A stretch of DNA of 64,000 nt from Peptococcaceae bacterium CEB3 (GCA_001029295.1 LDXJ01000056.1:62001-126000); one strand, 5' to 3'. Positions 15,964 through 25,201 are shown, numbered from the stretch's first letter. Notes: a model not told the origin generated them from the letters alone. Program-made: numbers and translations.

Positions 15964-17775
15964 TCATCTGGCCGACTGATCTAAAAGATCGTCCAGACGG
16001 TTGACGAGCCCGGCAAAAACCCTGAGCGCTTCCCGGACCGGTGCGGGAGTTTCCATATCCACCCCGGCCTTGCGCAGGAGTTCGATGGGATAATCGGAAC
16101 TGCCGCTCGCCAGAAAAGCCAGATAGCGCTCCACCGCCGTTTGGCCCTCCGCCAGGATTCCCTTGGCCAGAGCCGTTGCCGCGGAGAAACCGGTAGCGTA
16201 CTTGTAAACGTAAAAAGCGTTATAGAAGTGGGGGATCCGAGCCCACTCCAAAGCAATCTCCGTGTCCGGGACGACATCCGGACCGTAGTAGAGGACGTTT
16301 AACCGCCGGTAAATCTCGGAGAAGCGATCTGCCGTCAAGGCTTCGCCTCTTTCCGCCAGGGCATGGGTCTCTCGCTCAAACTCGGCAAACATCGTCTGAC
16401 GGAAGATGGTGCCCCGGAACTGTTCCAGATAATGATTGACCAGGTAAGCCAAGAGCTTCTTATCTTCGGTCGTGGACAAAAGATGTTCCATAACCAGGGC
16501 TTCATTTAAGGTCGAGGCCACCTCCGCCACGAAAATTCTGTACCCGGCATAAATGTGCGGTTGGGAACGGTTGGAAAAAAACGTGTGCAGGGAATGTCCC
16601 ATCTCGTGCGCAATCGTAAACATGGAATCCAAGGTATCCTGATGATTGAGCAGTACATACGGATGCGAACGGTAGGTGCCCCAAGAGTACGCGCCACTCG
16701 TCTTTCCTTCATTTTCATAGACGTCGACCCAGCTATTTTTGAACCCCGCTGCCAGCGCCTGCAGATATTCTCCTCCCAGCGGCTTCAATCCGGCCAGCAC
16801 CATGCCGCGGGCTTCTTCATAGGGAATTTTCATTTCAAATTCCGGCACGATGGGCACGTAAATGTCATACATGTGCAACTCGTCCAGCGCCAGAGCTTTT
16901 TTGCGCAGCTTGACGTAGCGATACATGTCCGGCAAAAACTCATGCACCGTCTGAACCAAGGCTTCATAAACCGTCACCGGCACTTTGTCGTCATCCAAAG
17001 ATGCCTCCAAAGCCGAACCATAATGCCGGGCTTTGGCCGTAAAAATATCCGCCTTAATACTGGAGTTTAAAGTAGCCCCCCAAGTATTGACCTGCTTTTG
17101 GTAGGTGTGATAAAGGCCCTCGAAAGCCTCCTGCCGCACCCTTCGTTCCGGACTCTCCATAAAATGAAGATAGTTGCCTTTGGTAAGTTCCACCTCGTGG
17201 CCCTCAGCGTCCCGGATCTCCGGAAACTTGAGATCGGCATTGTTGGCCATGGTAAAAATTGTGCCCGGCGCCTCGGCCAATTCGCCGATTTCCGCCATCA
17301 GCTTCTCTTCTGCCAGGCTGAGAACATGCTCTTTCTTGCGCAGCATGTCGTCAAAAGCCTGCTTATAGATCTCGAGCGGACCGTAATGGCGGAGTTCCTC
17401 AAAACGTTTGGGCTCTAAAGCCAGGAGTTCCGGCACCACGAAGGAAGTCGCGCTGCCCACTTTCACGGCCAAAGCCCCGGCCCGGTCCGTCATCCCCTGG
17501 TAGAGCGGCTCCCGGTTGTCCTCATCCCGGCGCATCCTGGCATAAGAATACACCTCTTCCAGACGCAACCCTAAGTCGTCCGTCCACTTCAAACAAGCAT
17601 ACAGAGACTCCGGGCTGTCACCCAAGTGCCCCTTAAATTTCTCCGCTTCCGGAATGAGCCTCTCGATGGCGGCAAATTCTTCTTCCCAGGCCTGATTGCT
17701 GGGGAAAATATCTTCCAGACGCCATTTGGAATCGGCCGGGATCTCCGCCCGGGACTTCAGCTTCTGTTTTGCCAT
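15964..17775 (-). CDS. pepF: Oligoendopeptidase F (M3 family)
   Basis: This zinc metallopeptidase cleaves short peptides in the cytoplasm. The 603-residue length is typical. The M3 zinc motif is clear (FTIAHEMGHSLHTFFS), with the third ligand Glu downstream in VAEVASTLNEALVM. The N-terminal part matches the family (SRAEIPADSKWRLEDIFPS). ATG 17775 follows GGAGGG. A promoter lies at 17807-17836 and the gene is monocistronic. It could feed amino acids to the oxidoreductases encoded further right. The 151-nt gap between it and the TPR gene shows nothing. Confidence 0.96.
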   Translation of the reverse strand: MAKQKLKSRAEIPADSKWRLEDIFPSNQAWEEEFAAIERLIPEAEKFKGHLGDSPESLYACLKWTDDLGLRLEEVYSYARMRRDEDNREPLYQGMTDRAGALAVKVGSATSFVVPELLALEPKRFEELRHYGPLEIYKQAFDDMLRKKEHVLSLAEEKLMAEIGELAEAPGTIFTMANNADLKFPEIRDAEGHEVELTKGNYLHFMESPERRVRQEAFEGLYHTYQKQVNTWGATLNSSIKADIFTAKARHYGSALEASLDDDKVPVTVYEALVQTVHEFLPDMYRYVKLRKKALALDELHMYDIYVPIVPEFEMKIPYEEARGMVLAGLKPLGGEYLQALAAGFKNSWVDVYENEGKTSGAYSWGTYRSHPYVLLNHQDTLDSMFTIAHEMGHSLHTFFSNRSQPHIYAGYRIFVAEVASTLNEALVMEHLLSTTEDKKLLAYLVNHYLEQFRGTIFRQTMFAEFERETHALAERGEALTADRFSEIYRRLNVLYYGPDVVPDTEIALEWARIPHFYNAFYVYKYATGFSAATALAKGILAEGQTAVERYLAFLASGSSDYPIELLRKAGVDMETPAPVREALRVFAGLVNRLDDLLDQSAR

Positions 17776-17806
17776 GAACTTCCCTCCCACACTGTCTTAC
17801 CCCGTT

Positions 17807-17836
17807 ATTATACACACTCGGCGCAGAATTTACCAA
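17807..17836 (-). promoter_or_regulatory. Probable promoter of pepF
   Basis: On the minus strand TTGGTA (17831-17836), 18 nt and a perfect TATAAT (17807-17812), about 30 nt before the ATG. Confidence 0.6.
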
Positions 17837-17863
17837 TTCACAAGCCGCTCGCCCCAACCGGCC

Positions 17864-17932
17864 GTGTCCTCCTTCTTACCTTCGCTGTGTCCTCCTTCTT
17901 ACCTTCGCTGTGTCCTCCTTCTCACCTTCGCT
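17864..17932. repeat. Three tandem copies of a 23-bp unit
   Basis: The unit GTGTCCTCCTTCTTACCTTC plus GCT begins at 17864, 17887 and 17910. The first two copies are identical; the third differs by one base in TTCTCAC and at its last base. The array ends exactly at the stop codon of the regulator gene at 17933. Confidence 0.95.
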
Positions 17933-20023
17933 TTAGGCGTTGTCGGCATTCCGCCTCAATTTGGCCAAACGGCGCACCACCGTGGACTGATTCACGCCCA
18001 AGGCTTCGGCGGCTTTATAGGTACTTCCGTATTTTGCCATCGCCCTCTCAATCAATTGCCTCTCCACTTCCAGCACGGCCTCTCTCAGTGGCATGAGCGT
18101 GTGAACGGACACTCCTCCTCCCTCCTCAGAGGGTCCCCGGAAGACAGGGGGAAGCTGACCCAAGGTGATCAGGTCGCCGGCAGCCATGACAATTAAACGC
18201 TCCACCATGTTTTCCAATTCCCGCACGTTGCCCGGCCAGTCATACTGATAAAAAGCTTCCACCGCGTCCGGCGCAAATTCCCGCTGCAGTCCGTATTTTT
18301 TGCAGAACCTCTCCCGGAAATGGTGCAGGAGGGGAACGATATCGGCCCGCCGCTCCCGCAGGGGCGGAATCCAAATGGGAACCACGTTGAGGCGAAAAAA
18401 GAGGTCCTCCCGCAGTTTCCCCAGACGCACCATTTCTTCCAGATCCTTGTGGGTCGCGGCCAGGATCCGCACATTGACCCGTCTGGGCCTAGTCCCCCCC
18501 ACGGGTACAACCTCTCTCTCCTGCAAAACCCGCAACAGTTTGGCTTGCAAATTAAAAGGCAGATCCCCGATCTCATCTAAAAGGAGAGTACCGTTATGGG
18601 CCAATTCGAATAGGCCGATTTTCCCTTCTCGGCGAGCCCCCGTGAAAGCTCCGCTCTCATAGCCAAACAGCTCTGATTCGAGCAGTTGCTCGGGAATGGC
18701 CCCACAGTTCACTTTAATGAAGGGTCCCTCCGCGCGCGGGCTGCGGTTGTGCAAAAGGTTGGCCATCCCTTCCTTGCCCACGCCGGATTCTCCAAGCAGC
18801 AGCACCGTCGAATCCACTTTGGCCACACGCCGGATCAGTTCCAATACCTCCTCCAGCTCGGGGCTGGAAGCGACCATCCCCCCCGTATCTCCGCGTTGGC
18901 GCAGTTCCGCCAATTCCAGGTGGTATTTTTCGCTCAGCCGCTGGGATTCCTGCAATTCCTGACGCAGTTGGTTGAGCATGGTCATATCTCTCAAGTTGAT
19001 GACCACCCGCACCAATCGTCCTTCTTCATCAAAAACCGGACTTCCGGTCACCAGGAAGCTGTGATCTTGCTTCTTCTCGGTGACAGTGACCGGATGCCTC
19101 CTTTCCAGAACCACGTCCAGCAGGGAATGGGCGTAAATTTCCCCTTCACCCAATTCCTGAATGCGGCGCCCCAACAGTTCCTGGGCGGTGCTCTGGCTCA
19201 TGTTCTCAAAAGCCGCGTTGGTCCGGATAATACTTCCCGCCGCGTCAGTGACGACAAAACCGTCTGATGATGACTGGATAACGGAATCCAATTCTCGGTT
19301 CAACGCTTTGACCGAAGCCAATTCCTGGGATACCGACTCGATTTCCGAGATATCCTGGAAAACCCCCACCGCCCCGGTGATTTTTCCCTCCTGTTTCACC
19401 GGGTCCCGATTCATGATGTAAGTGTGACGGCCCACCCGGAACTTTTGCGAATACTCCGACAGCCCAGTCTGCAAGGTCTCCAGCAAACCCAAAGGAATAA
19501 GCACATCCAAGACGTGACGACCCAGGGCCTTCTCCTTGGGCACGTGAGTGAAGCGCTCGGCCGCCCGGTTAAAGGAAGTAATCATCCCTTCACGGTTAAT
19601 GACGACGATGCCGTTATGAGCAGAATTTAAGACAGCCTCCAGTTCCTCCACTTGGAACTCCGCCCGGCGGTACAAGGCCACGGCCAACGCCGAACGGCTC
19701 AAAATGCCGATGATTTGACCATCCTCCCGGCAGACCGCCGCAACCTGGAAGGACCGGCTCCAGGCCGTCTCCAAGGGTAAAGTCGCTTTCAATACGATCG
19801 GCCCGAATTCCACCCCTCCGAGACAAGGAGTTTCCGGACCTTCTTCTTTAAGCAGCCTACCCAGGGCCCGAGGAGTGGCAAGGCCGACAAACTCCCCTGC
19901 GCTGTCGACCACGGGCCAGCCGGCCGCGTCTTCATCCATCACGCGCTGCAGTGCCTCCCGGCAGGTATCCGTGTCTGTCAGAAAACCCGAAATCGGGGTC
20001 ATGACATCCTTCACCCAAATCAT
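17933..20023 (-). CDS. Sigma-54-dependent regulator with CBS and PAS domains
   Basis: The 696-residue protein has, in order, a CBS pair (about 1-120, WVKDVMTPISGFL), two or three PAS domains (about 125-370, including NGIVVINREGMITSFNRAAE and DGFVVTDAAGSIIRTN) and a sigma-54 AAA+ domain. The latter has Walker A GESGVGKEG, the loop ESGAFTGARREGK and Walker B GTLLLDEIGDLPF. A Fis-type helix-turn-helix closes it (YKAAEALGVNQSTVVRRLAK). It should activate sigma-54 promoters in response to a ligand or energy signal sensed by CBS/PAS. ATG 20023 has GGGGAG upstream. No clear -24/-12 promoter was found in the window, so its targets remain unknown. Confidence 0.93.
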   Translation of the reverse strand: MIWVKDVMTPISGFLTDTDTCREALQRVMDEDAAGWPVVDSAGEFVGLATPRALGRLLKEEGPETPCLGGVEFGPIVLKATLPLETAWSRSFQVAAVCREDGQIIGILSRSALAVALYRRAEFQVEELEAVLNSAHNGIVVINREGMITSFNRAAERFTHVPKEKALGRHVLDVLIPLGLLETLQTGLSEYSQKFRVGRHTYIMNRDPVKQEGKITGAVGVFQDISEIESVSQELASVKALNRELDSVIQSSSDGFVVTDAAGSIIRTNAAFENMSQSTAQELLGRRIQELGEGEIYAHSLLDVVLERRHPVTVTEKKQDHSFLVTGSPVFDEEGRLVRVVINLRDMTMLNQLRQELQESQRLSEKYHLELAELRQRGDTGGMVASSPELEEVLELIRRVAKVDSTVLLLGESGVGKEGMANLLHNRSPRAEGPFIKVNCGAIPEQLLESELFGYESGAFTGARREGKIGLFELAHNGTLLLDEIGDLPFNLQAKLLRVLQEREVVPVGGTRPRRVNVRILAATHKDLEEMVRLGKLREDLFFRLNVVPIWIPPLRERRADIVPLLHHFRERFCKKYGLQREFAPDAVEAFYQYDWPGNVRELENMVERLIVMAAGDLITLGQLPPVFRGPSEEGGGVSVHTLMPLREAVLEVERQLIERAMAKYGSTYKAAEALGVNQSTVVRRLAKLRRNADNA

Positions 20024-20122
20024 CGCCTGCTCTCCCCTTTCCGCACCCGTGAATCGAAGTTGTGCTCGGAACTTGCGAATTGTCCTCGGCACTTAGGTTA
20101 TCCTCAAGGTATCATACATGAC

Positions 20123-20141
20123 AGAGAATTTCAAATTCTCT
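20123..20141. promoter_or_regulatory. Perfect 19-bp palindrome, operator candidate
   Basis: AGAGAATTTCAAATTCTCT is a perfect inverted repeat around one central base. It lies between the sigma-54 regulator and a short plus-strand frame. On the minus strand it is just upstream of a TATGAT (20111-20116) that could be the -10 of the regulator gene. It looks like a dimer binding site; the protein is unknown. Confidence 0.5.
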
Positions 20142-20158
20142 ACTTCCATAAGGAGGCA

Positions 20159-20251
20159 ATGAAAATTCCTCAGCGCCATTCCTCGGCTATAGTACGCGTA
20201 TTGAGAGCGGACTTCATACGAAACATAAACGAATCGGCCATGCGGGACTAA
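20159..20251 (+). CDS. Possible 30-residue small protein
   Basis: A strong ribosome binding site (AAGGAGG) stands 3 nt before ATG 20159. The frame gives 30 residues beginning MKIPQRHSSAIVRVLRADF. It has a basic, partly amphipathic character and no known motif. It sits next to the palindrome at 20123-20141. It could be a small peptide, a leader, or chance. The remainder of the gap to plsC (20252-20472) is AT-rich and holds the plsC promoter. Confidence 0.3.
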   Translation: MKIPQRHSSAIVRVLRADFIRNINESAMRD

Positions 20252-20472
20252 GCTTTCTCAGGGTGATCTGGAGTTGTCAAATTTCATAGCCATTGCGAGC
20301 TTGATAGAAAGGTTTTTGAAAGAACGAAATTCGGAGAGTGTATACAAAACGGTAGAAAATGTGACTTTTCGTTGTTTATCCCGCTTCCAATGTTATCTAA
20401 TATTCGCTATAATATAGCATAGTGAGTAAAATCAAAAACTATGAATTCAGTTTTATGCGAGGTGTTAATGCA

Positions 20473-21183
20473 ATGATAGCTATAATTATGCGCGTACTAG
20501 CACCTATTATAAACATACTCCCAGAACGTATTATTCGGTATATCGGCAGTAAAACATCTGAATTTTTTCTTAATAAACATGTGAAGCTAGAGGTAACGGG
20601 AAATGAAATCCTGTCTGAGCGGATAGGCAAGCCAACAATATTTATTGCAAATCATTTAAGTAATATGGATGGCATTGTTCTCAATAAGGTACTTAAGAAA
20701 AATAATGTCACCTTCATGGCAGGCACAAAGCTGAACACAACTCCCATTACATCAATATTCCTGAAAACAGTTAAGCACATCCTCATAAACCCAAATTCAG
20801 TTAATAGAGATGCAATCAAAAATGCTCTAGCTGTATTGAGCATGAGGGAGTCAATTTTGATATTCCCTGAGGGGACTAGAAGCAGGTCTGGTTCCATGAT
20901 AAAGGGTAAAAAGGGGGTTCTACTATTAGCAAGACTCTCTAAGGCTGATATTGTTCCAATAGCACTTGAGGGAACAGAGCATTTGCTGCCGATCAACCAG
21001 AACGACATGGGCAAGGAAACTCCACAGCATGCAACAGTGAGAGTAAATATAGGTAAGCCCTTTCAGCTAGAGAAAAAAGATCATAACTGTGGTAATTGGG
21101 ATGAAGAATGTGTATATACCGTAATGAGGAAAATAGCACAAATGCTAAAATCCGAATATCAGGGTGTATATAAAATAGACTAA
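20473..21183 (+). CDS. plsC: 1-acyl-sn-glycerol-3-phosphate acyltransferase
   Basis: PlsC-type enzymes acylate lysophosphatidic acid at the membrane to give phosphatidic acid. The 236-residue protein has the block I motif in FIANHLSNMDG (NHxxxxD), block III IFPEGTRSRSG and block IV VPIALEGTEHLL. An N-terminal hydrophobic helix is present. ATG 20473 is chosen because GAGGTG precedes it and a TATAAT at 20410-20415 predicts a start near 20421; a GTG at 20422 has no ribosome binding site. The gene is clearly richer in A+T and uses different codons from all neighbours, which points to recent transfer. Confidence 0.92.
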   Translation: MIAIIMRVLAPIINILPERIIRYIGSKTSEFFLNKHVKLEVTGNEILSERIGKPTIFIANHLSNMDGIVLNKVLKKNNVTFMAGTKLNTTPITSIFLKTVKHILINPNSVNRDAIKNALAVLSMRESILIFPEGTRSRSGSMIKGKKGVLLLARLSKADIVPIALEGTEHLLPINQNDMGKETPQHATVRVNIGKPFQLEKKDHNCGNWDEECVYTVMRKIAQMLKSEYQGVYKID

Positions 21184-21377
21184 CTAAAAATGGATTGATA
21201 AAGTAGTTTCAACACAAAATAATAAGAGCCGGGTGTTACCTCAGCTGTGTTTGTTGGTTTCCGAGAGATTTGCGCGCATCCCCACACGCTGTCCGCGCGC
21301 CAAAGTAGCGGAACGGTTCGCCATGCCGCGAATCATTTGCTATTCGGCATTATCGCAGGATACTTCCCCTAAATCCG

Positions 21378-21415
21378 AAAATGATGAAAGAGCCTTTCGC
21401 AGAAACGAAAGGCTC
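21378..21415 (-). terminator. Terminator of the molybdenum hydroxylase operon
   Basis: GAGCCTTTCG (21390-21399) pairs with CGAAAGGCTC (21406-21415). On the minus strand it is followed by a T-rich stretch (TTTCATCATTTT). It lies about 110 nt after the large-subunit stop. Otherwise the gap 21184-21521 shows only one short frame that overlaps this hairpin. Confidence 0.7.
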
Positions 21416-21521
21416 TCTAAGGTCGTTTGCATCTTTCTGCCTGAGACACACCCACACCCATAGGCCCGGTCAACCTCAAGATTCCAAAGCCGGCCGTAGG
21501 TCATTGTTCTCCTCAATCGCA

Positions 21522-23816
21522 TCATGTTGTCAACTCACCGTTTTTGTCTTTCAGGGCCTTAAGGATCTTTTCCGGCGTAATGGGCAGTTCCAGGAAACGG
21601 ACCCCGATCGCGTCGCAAATGGCGTTGGCGATAGCCGGGATCACCGGTTGAATAGGTCCTTCACCGGATTCCTTAGCCCCGAAGGGCGCTGTCGGATCAT
21701 AACTTGCCACGATGGTGGAATCAATCTCCGGAATGTCGACCGCCGTGGGAATCTTGTAATCATGCAGGGAAGGATTGAGCAGGCGCCCGTCGGAACCCAC
21801 TTTGATTTCCTCGAACAAGGCCTGTCCCATACCCATGACGATCGAGCCTTCCACTTGACCCTCGACGCTCATTGGGTTGATCGGCTGGCCGCAATCCCCG
21901 GCTTCAGTCACTTTCAGCACTTTCACTTGACCTGTTTCCAGATCCACCTCCACCTCGGTCACCTGGGCCGAGAATCCGAAAGTGGGGGATTGTCCGATGT
22001 TCGCTCCCTGCACACCTTTCATCCCCTTGCGGGGAGGGCTGTAGTGTCCCGTGGCACTGAGCGGTCCGCGAGCGTCAATATATTTGGCCACAGCGCTCAT
22101 GAAATCCATCGTTCGCCCCGGTTCGTAGCGAGAATAAATCTTTCCGCCCCCGCTCATCAACTGATCGGCCCTGACTCCCAACTCGACCGCTGCCACTTCG
22201 TAGAGCTGCCTATTAATTAATTGGGCAGCCATACGGACGGCCTGCCCGGCTCCGTATGTTACTCTGCTGGCAAAAGAACCCAAGTCAAAAGGAGTCAGCT
22301 GGGTATCCCCTGACACGATATGGACCTCCTCGGCCAGCACGCCCAATTCCTCCGCAGCCATCATAGCCAAAACCGTATTTGAACCCTGGCCGATGTCGGT
22401 CGCCCCCGTTAAGAGGACGATCCCCGCTTCCGTGTCAACCCGGATCAAGGCGGAGGAATGCGGCTTATAAGACATATACAGAGTGTAGGCGGTGCCGGAG
22501 ATATAATACCCCCCGGCCAAACCAACCCCCCTCCCTAAGGGTAGTTTCCCTTGTTTTTCCAGGTAGCCTGAGCGCTCTGCCACGGTCTGGAGGCACTTCT
22601 TGAATTCGGCCTGTGGCACATGTACATTGCTCAAAGTCGTGTACCCCGATTCCACGGCATTCTTTAGCCTGAGAACATAGGGACTCATCCCCAATTCTTT
22701 GGCGATGTCCTCCAAGAGGCTTTCCATGGCAAAACGCGGTTGTACCCCACCCAATCCCCGCATCGCTCCGGTAGTCGGTTTATTAGTGTAAACACGTCGC
22801 CCGTGAAAGCGGGCATTCGGCACTTTATAGGGTAAGTGAATCATGGCAGCCGTATAGAAGAGCACTATGATGCCCCAACCGCCGTAGGCCCCTCCATCCA
22901 GAACATTGTCAAAGTCAACAGCTTGTATAATTCCCTCCTTGCTCACCCCGATCTTCATCTTCATCACACAGGGATGGCGCCCCTTATGCTGGGCAAAGAC
23001 CTCGCTCCGTTCATAGGTGACTTTGAGCGGCCGGCCGGTCTTGCGCGCCAGGAGAGCCGCACAGAGTTCGGAAGAGGCCACTTCCCCTTTTCCACCGAAA
23101 CCGCCCCCCACCGCCGGCACGATAACCCGGATCATGTTCATCGGCAAGTCCAGAACTAAGGCCAGCGTCCGCTGGAGATAATGGGGAATTTGGGTGGAGG
23201 AATGCACAGTCAAAAAGCCGTTAGCGTCAAAATGGGCCAGCGCGGAGTGCGGCTCGAGAAAGGCATGGTTGACATATGACGTCTTGAAGCTGCGCTCCAG
23301 CACCAGATCTGACTCCGCCATCGCTTTGTCTACATCGCCAAACTCTTGTTTGCCTTCGTACATCACATTGTTTTTGGCTTTGGTATGAATCACCACATCC
23401 GGACGCTCCAGCGCTTCTACCGGATCGAAGACCGCCGGCAGAACCTCGTATTCCACTTCGATCTTCTCCAAGGCCTCTTCAGCCGTTTCCTCGTCCACCG
23501 CGGCCACCGCTGCCACACCCTCGCCCACATAACGCACTTTGCCCACGGCCAGAGCGTACTCCGTCGGAGCCTGAGGGACAATGCCATAGGCCTTGGGAGC
23601 GTCCTCGCCGGTAATCACGGCCAATACACCCGGGAGAGCCAAAGCCTCTTCATAGTGAATTCCCTTAATGAGGGCGTGAGCGTAGGGGCTGCGCTTTATT
23701 TTGCCATAAGCCATATGGGCCATGACCAAATCGTCGGTATAAAGGGCCTCTCCCTTCACTTTGGCCGCGGCGTCCACCCTGGGCAGATTCTTGCCGACCA
23801 CCTCAAGATCCTTCAC
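21522..23816 (-). CDS. Molybdenum hydroxylase, large (molybdopterin) subunit
   Basis: This 764-residue subunit belongs to the xanthine dehydrogenase/aldehyde oxidoreductase family. The N-terminal a/b hammerhead (VVGKNLPRVDAAAKVKGEAL) is followed by the cofactor domain with GGGFGGKGEVASS, AMRGLGGVQPRFAMES and the active-site Glu in FGAKESGEGPIQP. It resembles the 4-hydroxybenzoyl-CoA reductase alpha branch in several blocks (DGGAYGGWG, VYTNKP). The FAD subunit, however, lacks the [4Fe-4S] loop of that enzyme. The GTG start at 23816 overlaps the stop of the small subunit (GTGA) with GGGAGGAGGGGAGG upstream. The substrate is unknown; an aromatic or N-heterocyclic compound is plausible. Confidence 0.9.
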   Translation of the reverse strand: MKDLEVVGKNLPRVDAAAKVKGEALYTDDLVMAHMAYGKIKRSPYAHALIKGIHYEEALALPGVLAVITGEDAPKAYGIVPQAPTEYALAVGKVRYVGEGVAAVAAVDEETAEEALEKIEVEYEVLPAVFDPVEALERPDVVIHTKAKNNVMYEGKQEFGDVDKAMAESDLVLERSFKTSYVNHAFLEPHSALAHFDANGFLTVHSSTQIPHYLQRTLALVLDLPMNMIRVIVPAVGGGFGGKGEVASSELCAALLARKTGRPLKVTYERSEVFAQHKGRHPCVMKMKIGVSKEGIIQAVDFDNVLDGGAYGGWGIIVLFYTAAMIHLPYKVPNARFHGRRVYTNKPTTGAMRGLGGVQPRFAMESLLEDIAKELGMSPYVLRLKNAVESGYTTLSNVHVPQAEFKKCLQTVAERSGYLEKQGKLPLGRGVGLAGGYYISGTAYTLYMSYKPHSSALIRVDTEAGIVLLTGATDIGQGSNTVLAMMAAEELGVLAEEVHIVSGDTQLTPFDLGSFASRVTYGAGQAVRMAAQLINRQLYEVAAVELGVRADQLMSGGGKIYSRYEPGRTMDFMSAVAKYIDARGPLSATGHYSPPRKGMKGVQGANIGQSPTFGFSAQVTEVEVDLETGQVKVLKVTEAGDCGQPINPMSVEGQVEGSIVMGMGQALFEEIKVGSDGRLLNPSLHDYKIPTAVDIPEIDSTIVASYDPTAPFGAKESGEGPIQPVIPAIANAICDAIGVRFLELPITPEKILKALKDKNGELTT

Positions 23817-24304
23817 GACATCCTCCCCTCCTCCCGCGCGGCCAGTTTCTCCGCCGCCGCCTCTATCGATTCCACGATTTTCTTGTAGCCCGTGCATCGG
23901 CAGAGGTTTCCGGCAATTCCCCGCTTGATTTCCTCCTCACTGGGGTCGGGAGAGCGGTCCAGCAAGGCCTTGGCCGATAAGATCATCCCAGGTGTGCAAA
24001 AACCACATTGCACCGCCCCATGCTCAACAAAGCTTGCCTGGATCGGGTGCAGTTTTTCTCCCTCGCTAAAACCCTCAATCGTCTGAATCTTCTTCCCCTG
24101 GGCGGCCACTGCCAAAGTCAGGCAAGAAAGAACGGGACGGCCGTCCACGAGCACAGTACAGGCTCCGCAATCACCCTGGCCACACCCTTTCTTGGTCCCC
24201 GTCAGTCCGACTTTCCTGCGGATGACATCGACCAAAAGGTCGCGCGGGCTCACCGCCAAGTCAAAATCCTGACCGTTAATGTTGAGCGTGATCAACCTTT
24301 TCAT
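23813..24304 (-). CDS. Molybdenum hydroxylase, small [2Fe-2S] subunit
   Basis: The 163-residue subunit carries two [2Fe-2S] clusters that pass electrons between the molybdenum site and FAD. The plant-type ferredoxin motif is CGQGDCGACTVLVDG with its fourth Cys in VLSCLTL. The C-terminal helical-bundle motifs are CGFCTPGMILSAKALL and NLCRCTGYKKI. All eight ligand Cys are present. It overlaps both neighbours by 4 nt, which shows tight co-translation in the order FAD, [2Fe-2S], molybdopterin subunit. Confidence 0.95.
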   Translation of the reverse strand: MKRLITLNINGQDFDLAVSPRDLLVDVIRRKVGLTGTKKGCGQGDCGACTVLVDGRPVLSCLTLAVAAQGKKIQTIEGFSEGEKLHPIQASFVEHGAVQCGFCTPGMILSAKALLDRSPDPSEEEIKRGIAGNLCRCTGYKKIVESIEAAAEKLAAREEGRMS

Positions 24305-25201
24305 CCCGCCTTGACCTCCTCTCCCGACCGGGCCACTTCATATGCCTGCTTCAGAGCCCGCCGCAGCAGAACCTGGACGGCCTCCCGCCTGTACTCAGCC
24401 GAAGCGCGAATATCGCTGATCGGGCTCGACTGGGCCGCCGCTAAACGACCCGCCTCTTTTATGACCGGGTCTCGCAGTTCGCTTCCAATTAAATGCGCCT
24501 CTGCTTTTTTGACCCTCAAGGGTGCCGGTGCAACCGCCCCTAAGGCAATGCGCACCTGCTCGCATGTCAAAAGATCCGGAGCCAAAACTAAATAGACGGC
24601 GACGTTCAGCATATCGATCTCCATCGCTCCCCTCAAACCCTGCCAGAGATAGGCGCTGGCCGAGCGGGGAGCCGGCTCGGGTACGACAAAGCGGGTGAGG
24701 ATTTCTCCCGGCCGCAAAGCGGTCTTGCGGTTGCCCAGGATAAACTCTTCCAGACAGATCTCCCGGGTGCCGACGGAACCGGCCAAACTCACTCTCGCCC
24801 CTAAGGCCACGAGCGCCGGCGGGGTCTCCGCCGCCGGTGAGGCATGACAGCTATTCCCCCCCCAAAGTCGCCATACTCCGCACCTGCACGGAACCCAATT
24901 CTCCGGCTGCCTGGGCCAAAGCCCGCCAGTGCCTCCGAACTGTGGTCGACTGCTGGATGCTGTCTATTTTGGTCGCCGCCCCGATGATCAGGCCTTGGCC
25001 GGGAACGTGTTGAATCCCCTGAAGTGCTTTAAGCTCGGAAATATCTACTAGGACCTCGGGCCCGAGCAATTTGTCTTTCATGATGAGCAGGAGATCCGTT
25101 CCCCCCGCCAAGATCTTTGCTTTTTCCCCATAGGTTTCCAACAGACTCAGAGCCTCGGCCACTGTTGTCGGGGCAAAATACTCAAATTCCGGCAAGAACA
25201 A
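24301..25201 (-). pseudogene. Molybdenum hydroxylase FAD subunit, frameshifted
   Basis: Two adjacent frames together make one FAD-binding subunit. The first (to about 24851) has FEYFAPTTVAEALSLLETYG, the FAD motif AKILAGGTDLLL and VQVRSMATLGG, and then runs into TAG. The second continues with SPAAETPPALVALGARV and the C-terminal CO-dehydrogenase-flavoprotein domain. Removing one base from a run of eight G (24856-24863) restores ATLGGNSCHASPAAETPP and a full 299-residue protein. TTG 25201 is the likely start (GGGGGGAG upstream). The shift is a sequencing or assembly slip, a true mutation, or a slippery site. All other parts of the operon are intact. Confidence 0.85.

Noticed and set aside
20274-20417. 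Plus-strand TTG frame of about 46 residues before plsC
   Set aside because: Its ribosome binding site touches the start codon and it runs into the plsC promoter; probably chance in AT-rich DNA.
21366-21525. Short minus-strand frame with GAGGAGAACAATG start after the molybdenum hydroxylase genes
   Set aside because: It has a good ribosome binding site, but its end overlaps the operon terminator hairpin and the peptide shows no motif; left out as a gene.
21522-25201. Molybdenum hydroxylase as 4-hydroxybenzoyl-CoA reductase (HcrABC)
   Set aside because: The large subunit resembles that branch, but the FAD subunit lacks the ~40-residue [4Fe-4S] loop expected after ATLGG, so the specific name is not supported.
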